Positions 17,509-26,293 of a stretch of DNA of 64,000 nt are shown piece by piece. The notes beneath the pieces were generated by a model. That model had not been told where the DNA came from and searched no databases. It saw only the letters and a program-made list of their open reading frames with translations. This DNA is from Lachnospiraceae bacterium (GTDB lineage Bacteria; Bacillota; Clostridia; Lachnospirales; Lachnospiraceae), in the NCBI GenBank assembly GCA_030531435.1, contig JAUNNN010000002.1, forward strand, positions 43,862 to 107,861, read 5' to 3'. The first letter of the stretch is position 1. The number at the start of each line of letters is the position of its first letter. The position numbers were made by a program, and so were the translations under genes.

Positions 17509-18888
17509 CTACATTCCTTCGTAAACTTCCTGAATATACTCAAGGAAGCGGTAATTTCTATCATAAAGTCGTGCACGTCGCATGCACATTTCCGGTGTAT
17601 ACATTATTCCTCTCTGAGAAAGAATCTTGTCGAATGCTGCAATTACACCTTGAATACTATTTCTCTCAACAGCAATACCACATGTGTCATCAATACTCTC
17701 TGCACTGCCACCTGCCTTAAATGTAACAACAGGAGTACCACAGGCAAGAGCCTCAATGTTAGTTGTAGGGAAAGTATCCTCAAGTGTTAAATTCACATAT
17801 ATGTCTGCCATTGAATATAATGCTGCCAGTTCTTCCGTACTGTCAGTCCTTGCAAGTCCAATTATTGACTCTGGGAGCTCATTTAGCTGAGCATCATTTA
17901 ATCCAAGAAGAACTATTACATATCTGTCACTTATTGATTTTGCCAGTGTCTCAAACTGGAGAAGTCCTTTTCTTTCTCTCCATGGATTAGCTACTCCAAG
18001 AAGAACAAGCTTATCTCTTACGTTAAGTGAATTTTTTAGCTTAAATATAAGATTTGAATTAGTAACATCTTCTGCCACAGGGCTAAACTCTTCAAGGTTA
18101 ATTCCAGTAGGCACAACGACAGTGTGGTACTCTTTCATAAATGACTGAGATACTCTTTCTCTAAGCCACTCAGATGGAGTAACAAGAGTCATATTTTCAA
18201 TGCCTGTGAATAATTCCTTCTTTTTCTGATAGTTAAATGTAGAATTATCTGCAGCAATTGACTTTGGGTATTCATTAAGCTGTTCACACTTAAAGCACCC
18301 TGTCTGCCACTTCATACATCCAATATACTCAAAATGAGAGCAATGGCCTGTAAATGTCCAACAATCATGAAGCGTCCATATGACCCTTCTTCCGGACTGT
18401 TTTATGTATTTAAACAAAATCTCAATATTAAGATAATATCCATGTACATTGTGAAGATGTATTATATCTGGATCAAAATCTTCAATAACATCAATAAATT
18501 CTCTTGTGGCACGCTTAGAATAAAATCCATGCTTATCATTAATTCTGCTAAGTCCACCATGTACATATACTGAGAAATCATCACCAATTCTGTATGAATT
18601 ACGATTTCCTGGCGCTTCTCCTCTGCCGTATGCAATAAGACACTGATAACCATTATCCGTTAGAGTATCATAAAGACCTGTAACAAGTCTTCCAACACTT
18701 CCTGTACCAGCAACAGTATTTACTAACAGAACCTTTCTATTTTCAAGCCTATTCATAGATGACATTACTGCACTTTGTGATGCTGTAATAAGTGGCTCTT
18801 CTGGTTCTAAACTGCCAAGCCCTATATAATTATTTTCAGTATTGTGATCAAGCGAAACCGCCATCACATCAAGTTCATCTCTCATCAT
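17509..18888 (-). CDS. GT4-family glycosyltransferase
   Basis: A protein of about 459 residues of the GT4 group with the cysteine-rich acceptor-domain signature WTLHDCWTFTGHCSHF followed by MKWQTGCFKC, seen in many capsule glycosyltransferases. The donor half has LLGVANPWRERKGLL and a C-terminal PTTNIEALACGTPVV. The first 50 residues before NRKVLLVNTVAG are a poorly conserved, acidic extension. The start is uncertain: ATG codons at 18888 and 18885 and a TTG at 18894 all overlap the end of the upstream gene and lack a clear ribosome site. Confidence 0.78.
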   Translation of the reverse strand: MMRDELDVMAVSLDHNTENNYIGLGSLEPEEPLITASQSAVMSSMNRLENRKVLLVNTVAGTGSVGRLVTGLYDTLTDNGYQCLIAYGRGEAPGNRNSYRIGDDFSVYVHGGLSRINDKHGFYSKRATREFIDVIEDFDPDIIHLHNVHGYYLNIEILFKYIKQSGRRVIWTLHDCWTFTGHCSHFEYIGCMKWQTGCFKCEQLNEYPKSIAADNSTFNYQKKKELFTGIENMTLVTPSEWLRERVSQSFMKEYHTVVVPTGINLEEFSPVAEDVTNSNLIFKLKNSLNVRDKLVLLGVANPWRERKGLLQFETLAKSISDRYVIVLLGLNDAQLNELPESIIGLARTDSTEELAALYSMADIYVNLTLEDTFPTTNIEALACGTPVVTFKAGGSAESIDDTCGIAVERNSIQGVIAAFDKILSQRGIMYTPEMCMRRARLYDRNYRFLEYIQEVYEGM

Positions 18889-20524
18889 TATCAAAATCGT
18901 CTAAAATCAAACGAATAACTCTATTCTGTCCCTTTGAGAAGTCTTTCTGAAGCTGAAGCTTTCTCATTTCCATTCGTACCTTTGGTGTACTAATAAGCCA
19001 CTCAATAGTAGAAATAATTGTTGTATCATCAGTTTCAGTACCAATTCCAAGGTTAATAAATCCGTTCTGAATACCTGCAAATACATGCTCTGCTTCCCTT
19101 GGATTCTGAGCTAAAACTACAGATGGAACACCCATGCTTGCAAGCTCATAAACTGTTCTTCCCTGAGAAGTAACTGCAAGATCCATCGAACTCATATATG
19201 CACTTACTCTCTTTGCGTCATTATGTATGAAAATATTGTTTTCTTCATCAGTAACAATCTTATCTTTATGTCTGTATGCAAATCCAATAAGGAAATGGAA
19301 ATTAATATCTTTATGATCTGCATGAAGTTTTTTACAAATTGAGTACAAACGTCCTGTTAAATCTGAAGGGTCAGCCCCGCCAAAAATAATCATCACATTT
19401 TCTACAGTCTCTGAAAATTCCTTTGGATTCTCTTCAAGGAACTCATCCCTTATGCAGAAATATTTTGATCCATAGTATTCGTTGCTAAGTCTTTCACCCT
19501 TTTCATAAAGAGCATTAATTACTGCATCTGCATATTTTGCCCCTGGTCCTACATCTTCAAAGTTAACAACTCTTCCAGCATTTCTTGTACATATACTCAT
19601 ATACTCTTCTGTAGTATCAAGTATGTCGTTTACAATGATGTCTGGCTTCTCTTTTACAAGAACATCTTCAAACTCTCTTTCATTATCAACTGTTACAAGC
19701 TTGAAGTTAGATTCCTTAACCTTATCAATACCGATGTCACTTCCAGAATCAAGAACAAATAACAGCTCATGGCCTGTAAGCTTATATGCAAGAGTAAGAC
19801 ATCTGTATACATGTCCCATTCCAATCTGCATCTTACCAACAGTTCTGAAAATAATTTTCTTTCTGTTAAGTATATTCTCACAAAGTACCCAATCAGAATA
19901 TGTATCAATATCAACTGCCTCATCTTCTGATATTTCAAAGATACTTACATTACTTCCGATACGGCCATCTTCCTTAACACACTCACGCTTTGTAATTAAA
20001 AATCCACCTGTTTCAAGGTAATTTGCTGGAAGCTCCTGAGAATTTAATCTTTTCTCATAATTCTTTACAATCTTTCCATCCTTTACGCCCCATGAAAGAT
20101 GAGGCTTATTCATTGCTGAAATAACTGTATCAAATTCAGATTCTTCAAAAAATTCAATTGCTTTCTTTACTGTTTCAGCCTTAAGAGTTGGGGAGGTTGC
20201 CTGCATAGTAATTACAGTGTCATATTTAACACCCTTCTCTTTTTCCATTGTGACTACAGCATGGTATATTACTGGATCAAGAGTAACCTTGTCTGTTGCC
20301 AGTTCAGCAGGACGCTTAACTACAACTACTCCTCTTTTTTCCACGATACCTGAAAGCTCATCATCATCTGTAGAAACAACAACATCTACATCCATAAATT
20401 CTCTAAGAGACTTCGCATTCTCAATGCTGTAGCAAATGAGTGGCTTTCCACACATGATACGTACATTTTTTCTTGGTATTCTTTTTGAGCCCCCTCTTGC
20501 AGGGATTACTATAAGTGTTTTCAT
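18875..20524 (-). CDS. Fusion: CMP-nonulosonate synthetase (NeuA/PseF-like) + PseG-like domain
   Basis: A two-domain protein of 549 residues. Residues 1 to about 228 form a cytidylyltransferase (LIVIPARGGSKRIPRKNVR, STDDDELSGI, TVITMQATSPTL) like the CMP-sialic, legionaminic and pseudaminic acid synthetases. Residues from about 230 on form a GT-B-like domain with GKMQIGMGHVYRCLTLA and MIIFGGADPSDLTG, hallmarks of PseG, the UDP-sugar hydrolase of pseudaminic acid synthesis, and of SpsG. The fusion joins the step before and the step after NeuB, whose gene is nearby. The start is the ATG at 20524, preceded by AGGA; an upstream in-frame codon is less well placed. The exact acid sugar is not determined. 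Confidence 0.85.
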   Translation of the reverse strand: MKTLIVIPARGGSKRIPRKNVRIMCGKPLICYSIENAKSLREFMDVDVVVSTDDDELSGIVEKRGVVVVKRPAELATDKVTLDPVIYHAVVTMEKEKGVKYDTVITMQATSPTLKAETVKKAIEFFEESEFDTVISAMNKPHLSWGVKDGKIVKNYEKRLNSQELPANYLETGGFLITKRECVKEDGRIGSNVSIFEISEDEAVDIDTYSDWVLCENILNRKKIIFRTVGKMQIGMGHVYRCLTLAYKLTGHELLFVLDSGSDIGIDKVKESNFKLVTVDNEREFEDVLVKEKPDIIVNDILDTTEEYMSICTRNAGRVVNFEDVGPGAKYADAVINALYEKGERLSNEYYGSKYFCIRDEFLEENPKEFSETVENVMIIFGGADPSDLTGRLYSICKKLHADHKDINFHFLIGFAYRHKDKIVTDEENNIFIHNDAKRVSAYMSSMDLAVTSQGRTVYELASMGVPSVVLAQNPREAEHVFAGIQNGFINLGIGTETDDTTIISTIEWLISTPKVRMEMRKLQLQKDFSKGQNRVIRLILDDFDNDER

Positions 20525-20564
20525 ATTTTTATTCCTAAACATAACTAATACAGTCCGTCATTAA

Positions 20565-22016
20565 TTATTTTGACGCACTGGCTTTATGAACATACTTCTC
20601 CAATATATATTTATACAGAATAATTATATCATTTCTTCTAATAAATGCAAAAATTCCAAGAACTATTATTGCAAATCCATATCGCATAAGAGCGATTTGT
20701 ATTCCATCACCATAAAATGCCATTACAGATAGCCCAAGTACTATAGCAAATAAACATCCAAGAAACATAAATGAATCAGAATAAACCTTTGCTTTTAACA
20801 CAAATCTTGTTGCAATGTAATGAAATAGCATAAGGAATAAATAACTGATTAATGTTGTGTATGCTGCTGATATATATCCAAATCTTGGAATAGCAATCGC
20901 GTTTAAAATACAGTTAACTACAGCAGCTACAATTGAGCTTGCTGCAATAATTGGAGTCTTTTTATAGAAAAGCTCAATATTGACATAGTTTGTATAAAAA
21001 TACTGAGCAAGTGTTCCCAGGGCAACAGGTGGAATAACCCATTTAGCCACCCAGTATGCCTTTGCTCTTGGTGATAAAATCATAAGGGCTTCTGGTGCAA
21101 CAGTAATAAATCCTATTGTTAAAAATATTCCAAGCAACACTAATTTCTTTTGAATATCTTTTATTTTGTCTTTATTCCCTGCATCAAGCTGCTCGTTAAA
21201 CCATGGAAGCCACGCCTGACCAATTGCATTAGTGAAAATAGCAAGAAGCGTCGCAAAACTGTATCCAAATGTGTATAATCCTACAGCTGCATCGCCCTTT
21301 AAATCTCTAATCATTATTCTGTCAATCTGTGCCAATGCCACTAAAGCAAGAGCATGTGGAATCATTGGAAGACCAAATTTAAGAGCATAAACCCAGTATT
21401 CTTTTTTGAAGAATGTTTTTCCTTTTAGAAGTATTTTAAAGTAAAAGAAAACACCTAAAAGAAATGTAGGAAGAATTGATCCAATAATCTTACCGAAATA
21501 TCTTTTATCATTAAATAATAGTATTAATGCAACAGAAAATATGATTGTTCCAAAACATGTAATAAGTGAAATAGATATATTTTCTTTATATTTGTACTCA
21601 TATCTGCATTTTTGCAACATATACTCAACAGATGGGTATACGCAAAGATATACAAACAATACTATAACAAGTGGAACCTCGTATTTTATCAGTACTGAAA
21701 TAGTATCCCTGAAAATAAATGCAAATATTAGCACAAGAAAAGCAAAGGAGCTTGAAAGCCCCTGTAATGCAGACATGTATTCATCAAATTTTTCTTTAAA
21801 ATCTATTTTAGCTCTACCAATACTGTATACAACACACAGACATGTGATGATATTAAACATTTCTATCCAGAAATTAAATGTATTTGCAATACCATAATCA
21901 TCTGGTGTCAGCATACTGGTGTAAATCGGTGTTGTAATGATCGCAACTGCTCTTATTGCAACGCTTGATATGGTATACCATATTCCCGACTTGAGTACTT
22001 TATTTGTATTTGACAT
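20565..22016 (-). CDS. Wzx-like flippase (second copy)
   Basis: A 483-residue MOP-superfamily polysaccharide exporter with about 14 membrane helices, beginning NKVLKSGIWYTISSVAIRAVAIITTPIYTSMLTPDDYG, a pattern typical of Wzx/RfbX (only its position is diagnostic, near residues 5-45). It lies between neuB and the CMP-synthetase fusion, so it may carry lipid-linked units containing the nonulosonic acid. No strong ribosome site precedes its ATG. It is clearly different in sequence from the flippase at 6800-8260. Confidence 0.8.
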   Translation of the reverse strand: MSNTNKVLKSGIWYTISSVAIRAVAIITTPIYTSMLTPDDYGIANTFNFWIEMFNIITCLCVVYSIGRAKIDFKEKFDEYMSALQGLSSSFAFLVLIFAFIFRDTISVLIKYEVPLVIVLFVYLCVYPSVEYMLQKCRYEYKYKENISISLITCFGTIIFSVALILLFNDKRYFGKIIGSILPTFLLGVFFYFKILLKGKTFFKKEYWVYALKFGLPMIPHALALVALAQIDRIMIRDLKGDAAVGLYTFGYSFATLLAIFTNAIGQAWLPWFNEQLDAGNKDKIKDIQKKLVLLGIFLTIGFITVAPEALMILSPRAKAYWVAKWVIPPVALGTLAQYFYTNYVNIELFYKKTPIIAASSIVAAVVNCILNAIAIPRFGYISAAYTTLISYLFLMLFHYIATRFVLKAKVYSDSFMFLGCLFAIVLGLSVMAFYGDGIQIALMRYGFAIIVLGIFAFIRRNDIIILYKYILEKYVHKASASK

Positions 22017-22033
22017 ATATGTATAAAGAAGTC

Positions 22034-23113
22034 TTAAACTTCAACCTTTACAAGCATTTCATCCTGAAGAATTGTATCTTCTTCAATATCCATTTTAGCT
22101 ACCATACCAATTATTTCTTCCATTCTGTCAGGAGAAATACCAGTTCCTGGTCTCTTATAAGTAAGCATATCCTCAGTAATAGCAGTTCCCATTTTGATTG
22201 AAACAGCTGATACTATTGATCTTCTTGCATTTTTTCTTGCAGTCAGTTCGCTATCAAGGCACTTAATATCCCCATTTCCACGCAACATATCAAGAGTGTC
22301 TATATCACTTAAAATACGCCTTGCATCCTCTGGATCCATTGCATGGTAATGGTCATTACCCTTTAATGTCTTATCAAGTGTATAATGCTTTTCAACACAG
22401 ATTGCCCCTAGATTATAAGCAGTCTTAATTACATCATTAGACTGTGTAGGCTTTGTGTGATCTGAATATCCTATATATAAATCAGGAAACTGATTTTTTA
22501 ATGAAGCAATTTTAAGTAAATTTGCATGTTCAAGAGGTGTAGGATATTCAAGTACACAGTGAAGAAGCACAAGTGGCTTATCATTGTATGCTCTTATTGT
22601 ATCAACTGCTCTTTCAACTTCTTCAAGCTCAGAAGCTCCAACTGATAAAAGTATAGGCTTATTCTTTTTTGCCTGATACTCAATAAATGGAATGTTTGAC
22701 AAATCAGATGATGAAATTTTATACACGTCCATAAGTTCATCAAGATAATCTGCTGATTCAAAATCAAATGCTGTTGATAAAAATTCTATAGAAAGCTCAT
22801 CTGAATATTCTTTTAATTCTTTATACTCAGCATATCCAAAGCTATCAAACTTTTTAAATAATTCATACTGGCTTGTTGTAGCCTCTTCTGTTAAATCCCA
22901 ATATGAAGGAGAAGCTTTTGCTGCAAGAGTACCCGCTTTATATGTCTGAAACTTTACTGCATGAATACCAGCATCCTTAGCCTCTTTAATCATCTTTTTT
23001 GCAGCTTCCATCGGTGTAATTCCCTCTTTAACTGCAATATCATAATAATTAACACCAATTTCAGCGATAAGTGCGAATTTTCCTTCGCTAATTCTGTCTA
23101 TTATAGTACTCAA
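22034..23113 (-). CDS. neuB: NeuB-family nonulosonic acid synthase
   Basis: A 359-residue enzyme condensing phosphoenolpyruvate with a six-carbon amino sugar to give a nine-carbon acid. The TIM barrel covers about residues 1-275 (FALIAEIGVNYYD, HAVKFQTYKAG, IGYSDHTKP, VEKHYTLDKT with DHYHAMDPED) and a C-terminal SAF/antifreeze-like domain covers about 295-355 (ARRSIVSAVSIKMGTAI, KRPGTGISPD). The usual NHNGD near residue 22 reads NYYD here, a divergent subgroup. The start is a TTG at 23113 with AAGGAG five bases upstream, and a promoter lies just ahead. The product could be sialic, legionaminic, pseudaminic or a related acid. Confidence 0.87.
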   Translation of the reverse strand: MSTIIDRISEGKFALIAEIGVNYYDIAVKEGITPMEAAKKMIKEAKDAGIHAVKFQTYKAGTLAAKASPSYWDLTEEATTSQYELFKKFDSFGYAEYKELKEYSDELSIEFLSTAFDFESADYLDELMDVYKISSSDLSNIPFIEYQAKKNKPILLSVGASELEEVERAVDTIRAYNDKPLVLLHCVLEYPTPLEHANLLKIASLKNQFPDLYIGYSDHTKPTQSNDVIKTAYNLGAICVEKHYTLDKTLKGNDHYHAMDPEDARRILSDIDTLDMLRGNGDIKCLDSELTARKNARRSIVSAVSIKMGTAITEDMLTYKRPGTGISPDRMEEIIGMVAKMDIEEDTILQDEMLVKVEV

Positions 23114-23159
23114 GACTACTCCTTCCTAACAAACAAAATATAACTAATTACATCCCTAT

Positions 23160-23188
23160 ATTTTACAGGAATTTGCATATTTTCTCAA
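23160..23188 (-). promoter_or_regulatory. Sigma-A-type promoter for neuB and downstream genes
   Basis: On the minus strand TTGAGA (23188-23183), a 17-base spacer and TAAAAT (23165-23160) form a good vegetative promoter in the 81-base gap between the aldo/keto reductase gene and neuB. Transcription would start about 40 bases before the TTG start codon. It would let neuB and the genes after it be expressed independently of the HU-side genes. Confidence 0.55.
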
Positions 23189-23194
23189 TAATAT

Positions 23195-24223
23195 CTAGTT
23201 AACTGATACTTCACCACTAAGCACTTTTTTGTAGTCATCATAATTCTTCTCAAGTAGTGTAGGAGTATCAAGATTATATGGGCATTTTTCCTTACACTTA
23301 CCGCAGTGAAGACATGATTCAATAAGCTTCATTTTTCTCTGCCAATCTTCCGATAACCATGCACTAGATGGAGCACGCCTTAGCATAAGTGACATTCTTG
23401 CAGAATTGTTTATCTCAATACCAACAGGGCATGGCATACAGTATCCGCAACCTCTGCAGAATTCACCTAAAAGTTCATCTCTGTCTTTTTCTATTTCAGC
23501 TTTTATTTCATCAGATAAAACAGGCGGATTATCAATATATGAAATAAATTCGTCAAGCTCGCTTTCTCTCTGTACGCCCCATATTGGAAGCACATTATCA
23601 AACTGATCAAGATAAGCATATGCAGCAGCTGAATTTGTAATAAGACCACCAGACAGCGCTTTCATTGCTATAAATCCCATGTTCTTTTCTTTGCACTTTG
23701 TAACAAGTTCAATATCCTTATCAGTTGCAAGGTAACAAAATGGAAACTGCAGTGTTTCATATAATCCTGAATCTATAGCTTCATTTGCCACTGAAAGCCT
23801 GTGATTAGTTAATCCAATATGTCTGATCTTACCCTGTTCCTTGGCCTTAAGGATTGCATCATAAAGTCCACTCTCATCTCCTGGCACTGGAACAAATGAT
23901 GGATTATGAAACTGATAAATATCAATATAATCTGTTTTTAAATTTTTAAGAGAAGTCTCAAGGTCTTTCCAGAAAACATCTGCTGTAGTTGCACCTGTTT
24001 TAGTAGCTACATATACATTTTTTCTAATACCTTCAAGAGCTTTTCCAAGCTTTTCTTCACTGTCAGAATAGTACCTTGCTGTATCAAAGAAATTAATACC
24101 GCTATCATAGGCTTTTCTTATAAGTTTTACAGAATCCTCTTCTGATATTCTCTGGATTGGAAGCGCTCCAAACCCGTTTTTATTTACTGTTATACCTGTA
24201 CTTCCAAGAGTTATATTTTTCAT
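23195..24223 (-). CDS. Aldo/keto reductase with C-terminal ferredoxin-type domain
   Basis: A 342-residue protein. Residues 1 to about 255 are an aldo/keto reductase barrel (NFFDTARYYSDSE with the catalytic Asp and Tyr, VATKTGAT with the Lys, YQFHNPS with the His). The C-terminus carries two Cys clusters, CRGCGYCMPCPVGIEI and CLHCGKCKEKCPYN, that look able to hold two [4Fe-4S] clusters. Such fused reductases are frequent in anaerobes and rarely characterised. It overlaps the MBL gene by 4 bases (ATGA) and precedes neuB, so a role in making or reducing a precursor of the acid sugar is possible but only inferred. Confidence 0.82.
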   Translation of the reverse strand: MKNITLGSTGITVNKNGFGALPIQRISEEDSVKLIRKAYDSGINFFDTARYYSDSEEKLGKALEGIRKNVYVATKTGATTADVFWKDLETSLKNLKTDYIDIYQFHNPSFVPVPGDESGLYDAILKAKEQGKIRHIGLTNHRLSVANEAIDSGLYETLQFPFCYLATDKDIELVTKCKEKNMGFIAMKALSGGLITNSAAAYAYLDQFDNVLPIWGVQRESELDEFISYIDNPPVLSDEIKAEIEKDRDELLGEFCRGCGYCMPCPVGIEINNSARMSLMLRRAPSSAWLSEDWQRKMKLIESCLHCGKCKEKCPYNLDTPTLLEKNYDDYKKVLSGEVSVN

Positions 24224-25020
24224 AGCTCTATAACCTCCATATCATCAGGAACAAATATATTTCCACTGTATTTCTCTCTACCTTCTGCTGTATATAACTT
24301 CTTTCTGTTCTTTATATTTTTATCCTCTGTGTGATACAGTACAACGTTTTCTGCATTAAGCTCTTTTGCAAGTTCACATGCATCCTTTACTGTAGAATGA
24401 TTCTTTTCATAAGGCTTAAATTCATCTTTTTCAGAATACAAACAGAATGCTTCCTGTAAAAGCCATTTGCTATTAAGAGCGTATTTTCTTTCACACTCAT
24501 TAAAAGGTTCATCACCAAGACAAGTAAGCTTATCTTTATCATTAAGCATCATTGTAAAACCAAACTGTTTTGCCTTAGTTGAATTTATATCAAAGAAAGT
24601 CATTTTCTTTCCAATTATTTCTTTTTCTTCACCATCGACCACCTCAATTAGATGCAGCCTTTTCCCAAGATACTCTACATCCTTTTTCTGAATAAGAGAT
24701 TCCGACATAGTTTTTATTAAATCAAGCACCTCTCTATGAGAATAAATATATGCATCACCTTCATATTTGCCACTTCTCATGTGCTGACATATCATTCTAA
24801 CCATCCAAATGATACCCATAATATGATCAAGATGTTTATGTGTTACAAATATGTGTCTTATATCCATCCAGTTTATTCCAGCGGATTTAATACGACTAAG
24901 TACTGTATTTCCACCGCCGCCATCAACAAGCAGATGTTTATTATCATCAGAGATTATAAAGCATGTATTGTAACACTCAGTAACAAGTGCATTTCCAGTT
25001 CCAAGCATTGTTATTTTCAT
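24220..25020 (-). CDS. Metallo-beta-lactamase-fold hydrolase (RNase Z-like)
   Basis: A 266-residue MBL-fold protein. It begins MKITMLGTGNALVTECYNTC, has the metal site THKHLDHIMG (HxHxDH, about residue 70), and later histidines in NHSTVKDACELA and VVLYHTEDKN. Its build is close to the RNase Z/PhnP branch, whose members cleave phosphodiesters. The start is fixed at the ATG at 25020 by AGGA five bases upstream; a longer frame would run back through the hairpin behind the HU gene. Coupled by ATGA to the aldo/keto reductase gene. The substrate is unknown; a nucleotide-sugar or cyclic phosphate is possible. Confidence 0.78.
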   Translation of the reverse strand: MKITMLGTGNALVTECYNTCFIISDDNKHLLVDGGGGNTVLSRIKSAGINWMDIRHIFVTHKHLDHIMGIIWMVRMICQHMRSGKYEGDAYIYSHREVLDLIKTMSESLIQKKDVEYLGKRLHLIEVVDGEEKEIIGKKMTFFDINSTKAKQFGFTMMLNDKDKLTCLGDEPFNECERKYALNSKWLLQEAFCLYSEKDEFKPYEKNHSTVKDACELAKELNAENVVLYHTEDKNIKNRKKLYTAEGREKYSGNIFVPDDMEVIEL

Positions 25021-25044
25021 AGTATTCCTCGCTATATATGAAAT

Positions 25045-25074
25045 AAGGCGATGCTCATATGAGCATCGCCTTTT
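25045..25074 (-). terminator. Intrinsic terminator-like hairpin after the HU gene
   Basis: Positions 25045-25072 form a perfect self-complementary hairpin (12-bp stem with the arms GGCGATGCTC and GAGCATCGCC plus flanking A/T pairs, loop ATAT) starting 15 bases after the HU stop codon. The T-run on the minus strand is short (TTATTT), so termination may be partial. Downstream genes could still be reached by read-through. Confidence 0.65.
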
Positions 25075-25088
25075 AAAATTCAAAGATA

Positions 25089-25364
25089 TTATTTGTTAAC
25101 GATATCCTTTAAAGCCTTACCAGCTTTGAACTTAGGAGCCTTAGATGCTGCGATCTTCATTTCCTTACCTGTCTGTGGGTTACGTCCTGTTCTAGCAGCT
25201 CTCTTTGAAACTTCGAATGTACCGAATCCAACTAACTGAACCTTTCCACCCTTCTTAAGCTCTTTTGATACAACTTCTGTAAATGCCTTAACTGCAGCTT
25301 CTGCATCTTTCTTTGAAAGACCAGCGTTCTTAGCCATAGCTTCAACTAATTCTGTCTTGTTCAT
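25089..25364 (-). CDS. hup: HU-family DNA-binding protein
   Basis: A 91-residue HU protein of standard length. Seen are [22 protein letters not shown] (helices 1-2), [25 protein letters not shown] (the signature including the DNA-intercalating arm with the conserved NPQTG), and the final [12 protein letters not shown]. It acts as a homodimer that bends DNA and compacts the nucleoid. It has its own strong promoter, an AAGGA ribosome site and a terminator, so it is a single-gene unit between the vitamin B6 genes and cluster A. Confidence 0.97.
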   Translation of the reverse strand: MNKTELVEAMAKNAGLSKKDAEAAVKAFTEVVSKELKKGGKVQLVGFGTFEVSKRAARTGRNPQTGKEMKIAASKAPKFKAGKALKDIVNK

Positions 25365-25412
25365 GATAATTTCCTTTCTAAATAAAACCTTTTGGATTTA
25401 AAATCCTTTGAT

Positions 25413-25441
25413 ATTATGGCATATTATGTGCATATAGTCAA
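25413..25441 (-). promoter_or_regulatory. Promoter of the HU gene
   Basis: Minus-strand TTGACT (25441-25436), a 17-base spacer and CATAAT (25418-25413) give a near-consensus sigma-A promoter. The predicted start is about 40 bases before the HU ATG. The leader contains a short palindrome (GGATTTTAAATCC, 25395-25407). Confidence 0.65.
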
Positions 25442-25465
25442 TAAAAATGCCTATATTTTGTATAT

Positions 25466-26293
25466 TTATATAAGATTCTTAATAAGTTCAGGAATACATG
25501 GTTCAAATTTCACACCGTACCAGTGCTCTGCATCGCCTTCTGTATTTTCCATACATTTAAGAACAAACTCAGCAGCAATTCCTGCTGCATCAAAAAGTGA
25601 TTTGCCAGACATATATGCGCCTGTAAATGATGATGCAAATATATCTCCTGTTCCATGGCTTCCCTTAGATAGCTTTTTATGAGAATAATACTGATATTCC
25701 TTATCATAGACAACGACACCTGTTGTAGAATCATCATAGCTTATTCCTGTAAGAATAACTGTATTCATGCCAGACTCTTTTAATGCATTAATCACTCTAA
25801 GAACATATTCTTTATCATACTTCTCAACATATGGTATTCCTGTCATAAGGCATGCTTCTGTTATATTTGGGATAACAATATCTGCCTTTTTACAAAGCTC
25901 TGCCATCCTTAATGCATACTCCATATCAAATATAGAATAAAGCTTTCCATTGTCAGCCATAGCTGGATCTACAATTTTTACACAGGAATCTTTCCCCATT
26001 GTATCAAGAATATCTTCTACGTAATTTATCTGCTTTAATGATCCAAGATATCCAGTATATATAGCATCAAACTTAATTCCCTCTTTCTGCCAGTGCTCCT
26101 GAATTTTAGGAATATCATCAGTTAAATCCCTAAAAGTGAACTCTTTGAATCCACCTGTATGAGTAGATAATACTGCAGATGGCAGAATTACTGTCTCCTG
26201 TCCACAAGCTGACAAAATTGGAAGTGCCACTGTAAGTGAGCACTGACCAACACATGAAATATCCTGAATTGTTAATATTTTATTGTATGACAT
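25466..26293 (-). CDS. Pyridoxamine/pyridoxal kinase (PdxY/ThiD-like)
   Basis: A 275-residue ribokinase-superfamily kinase that phosphorylates vitamin B6 vitamers. It begins NKILTIQDISCVGQCSL, contains STHTGGFKEFTF and PNITEACLMTG, and has the catalytic HGTGDIFASSFTGA motif (anion hole and base Asp, about residue 225). This is the clostridial pyridoxamine kinase form. It overlaps the ECF S-component gene by one base (TAATG), and a PdxR-like regulator diverges upstream. Both neighbours support B6 over the related hydroxymethylpyrimidine kinase role. Confidence 0.88.
   Translation of the reverse strand: MSYNKILTIQDISCVGQCSLTVALPILSACGQETVILPSAVLSTHTGGFKEFTFRDLTDDIPKIQEHWQKEGIKFDAIYTGYLGSLKQINYVEDILDTMGKDSCVKIVDPAMADNGKLYSIFDMEYALRMAELCKKADIVIPNITEACLMTGIPYVEKYDKEYVLRVINALKESGMNTVILTGISYDDSTTGVVVYDKEYQYYSHKKLSKGSHGTGDIFASSFTGAYMSGKSLFDAAGIAAEFVLKCMENTEGDAEHWYGVKFEPCIPELIKNLI

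Noticed and set aside
23114..23194. Riboswitch in the leader before neuB
   Set aside because: The gap is only 81 bases, AT-rich, and explained by a promoter; no conserved stem structure was seen.
25045..25074. Perfect palindrome next to the HU gene as a possible operator or attachment site
   Set aside because: It lies 15 bases after the HU stop and has the stem, loop and trailing T bases of a terminator; no repeat copy or integrase gene was seen.
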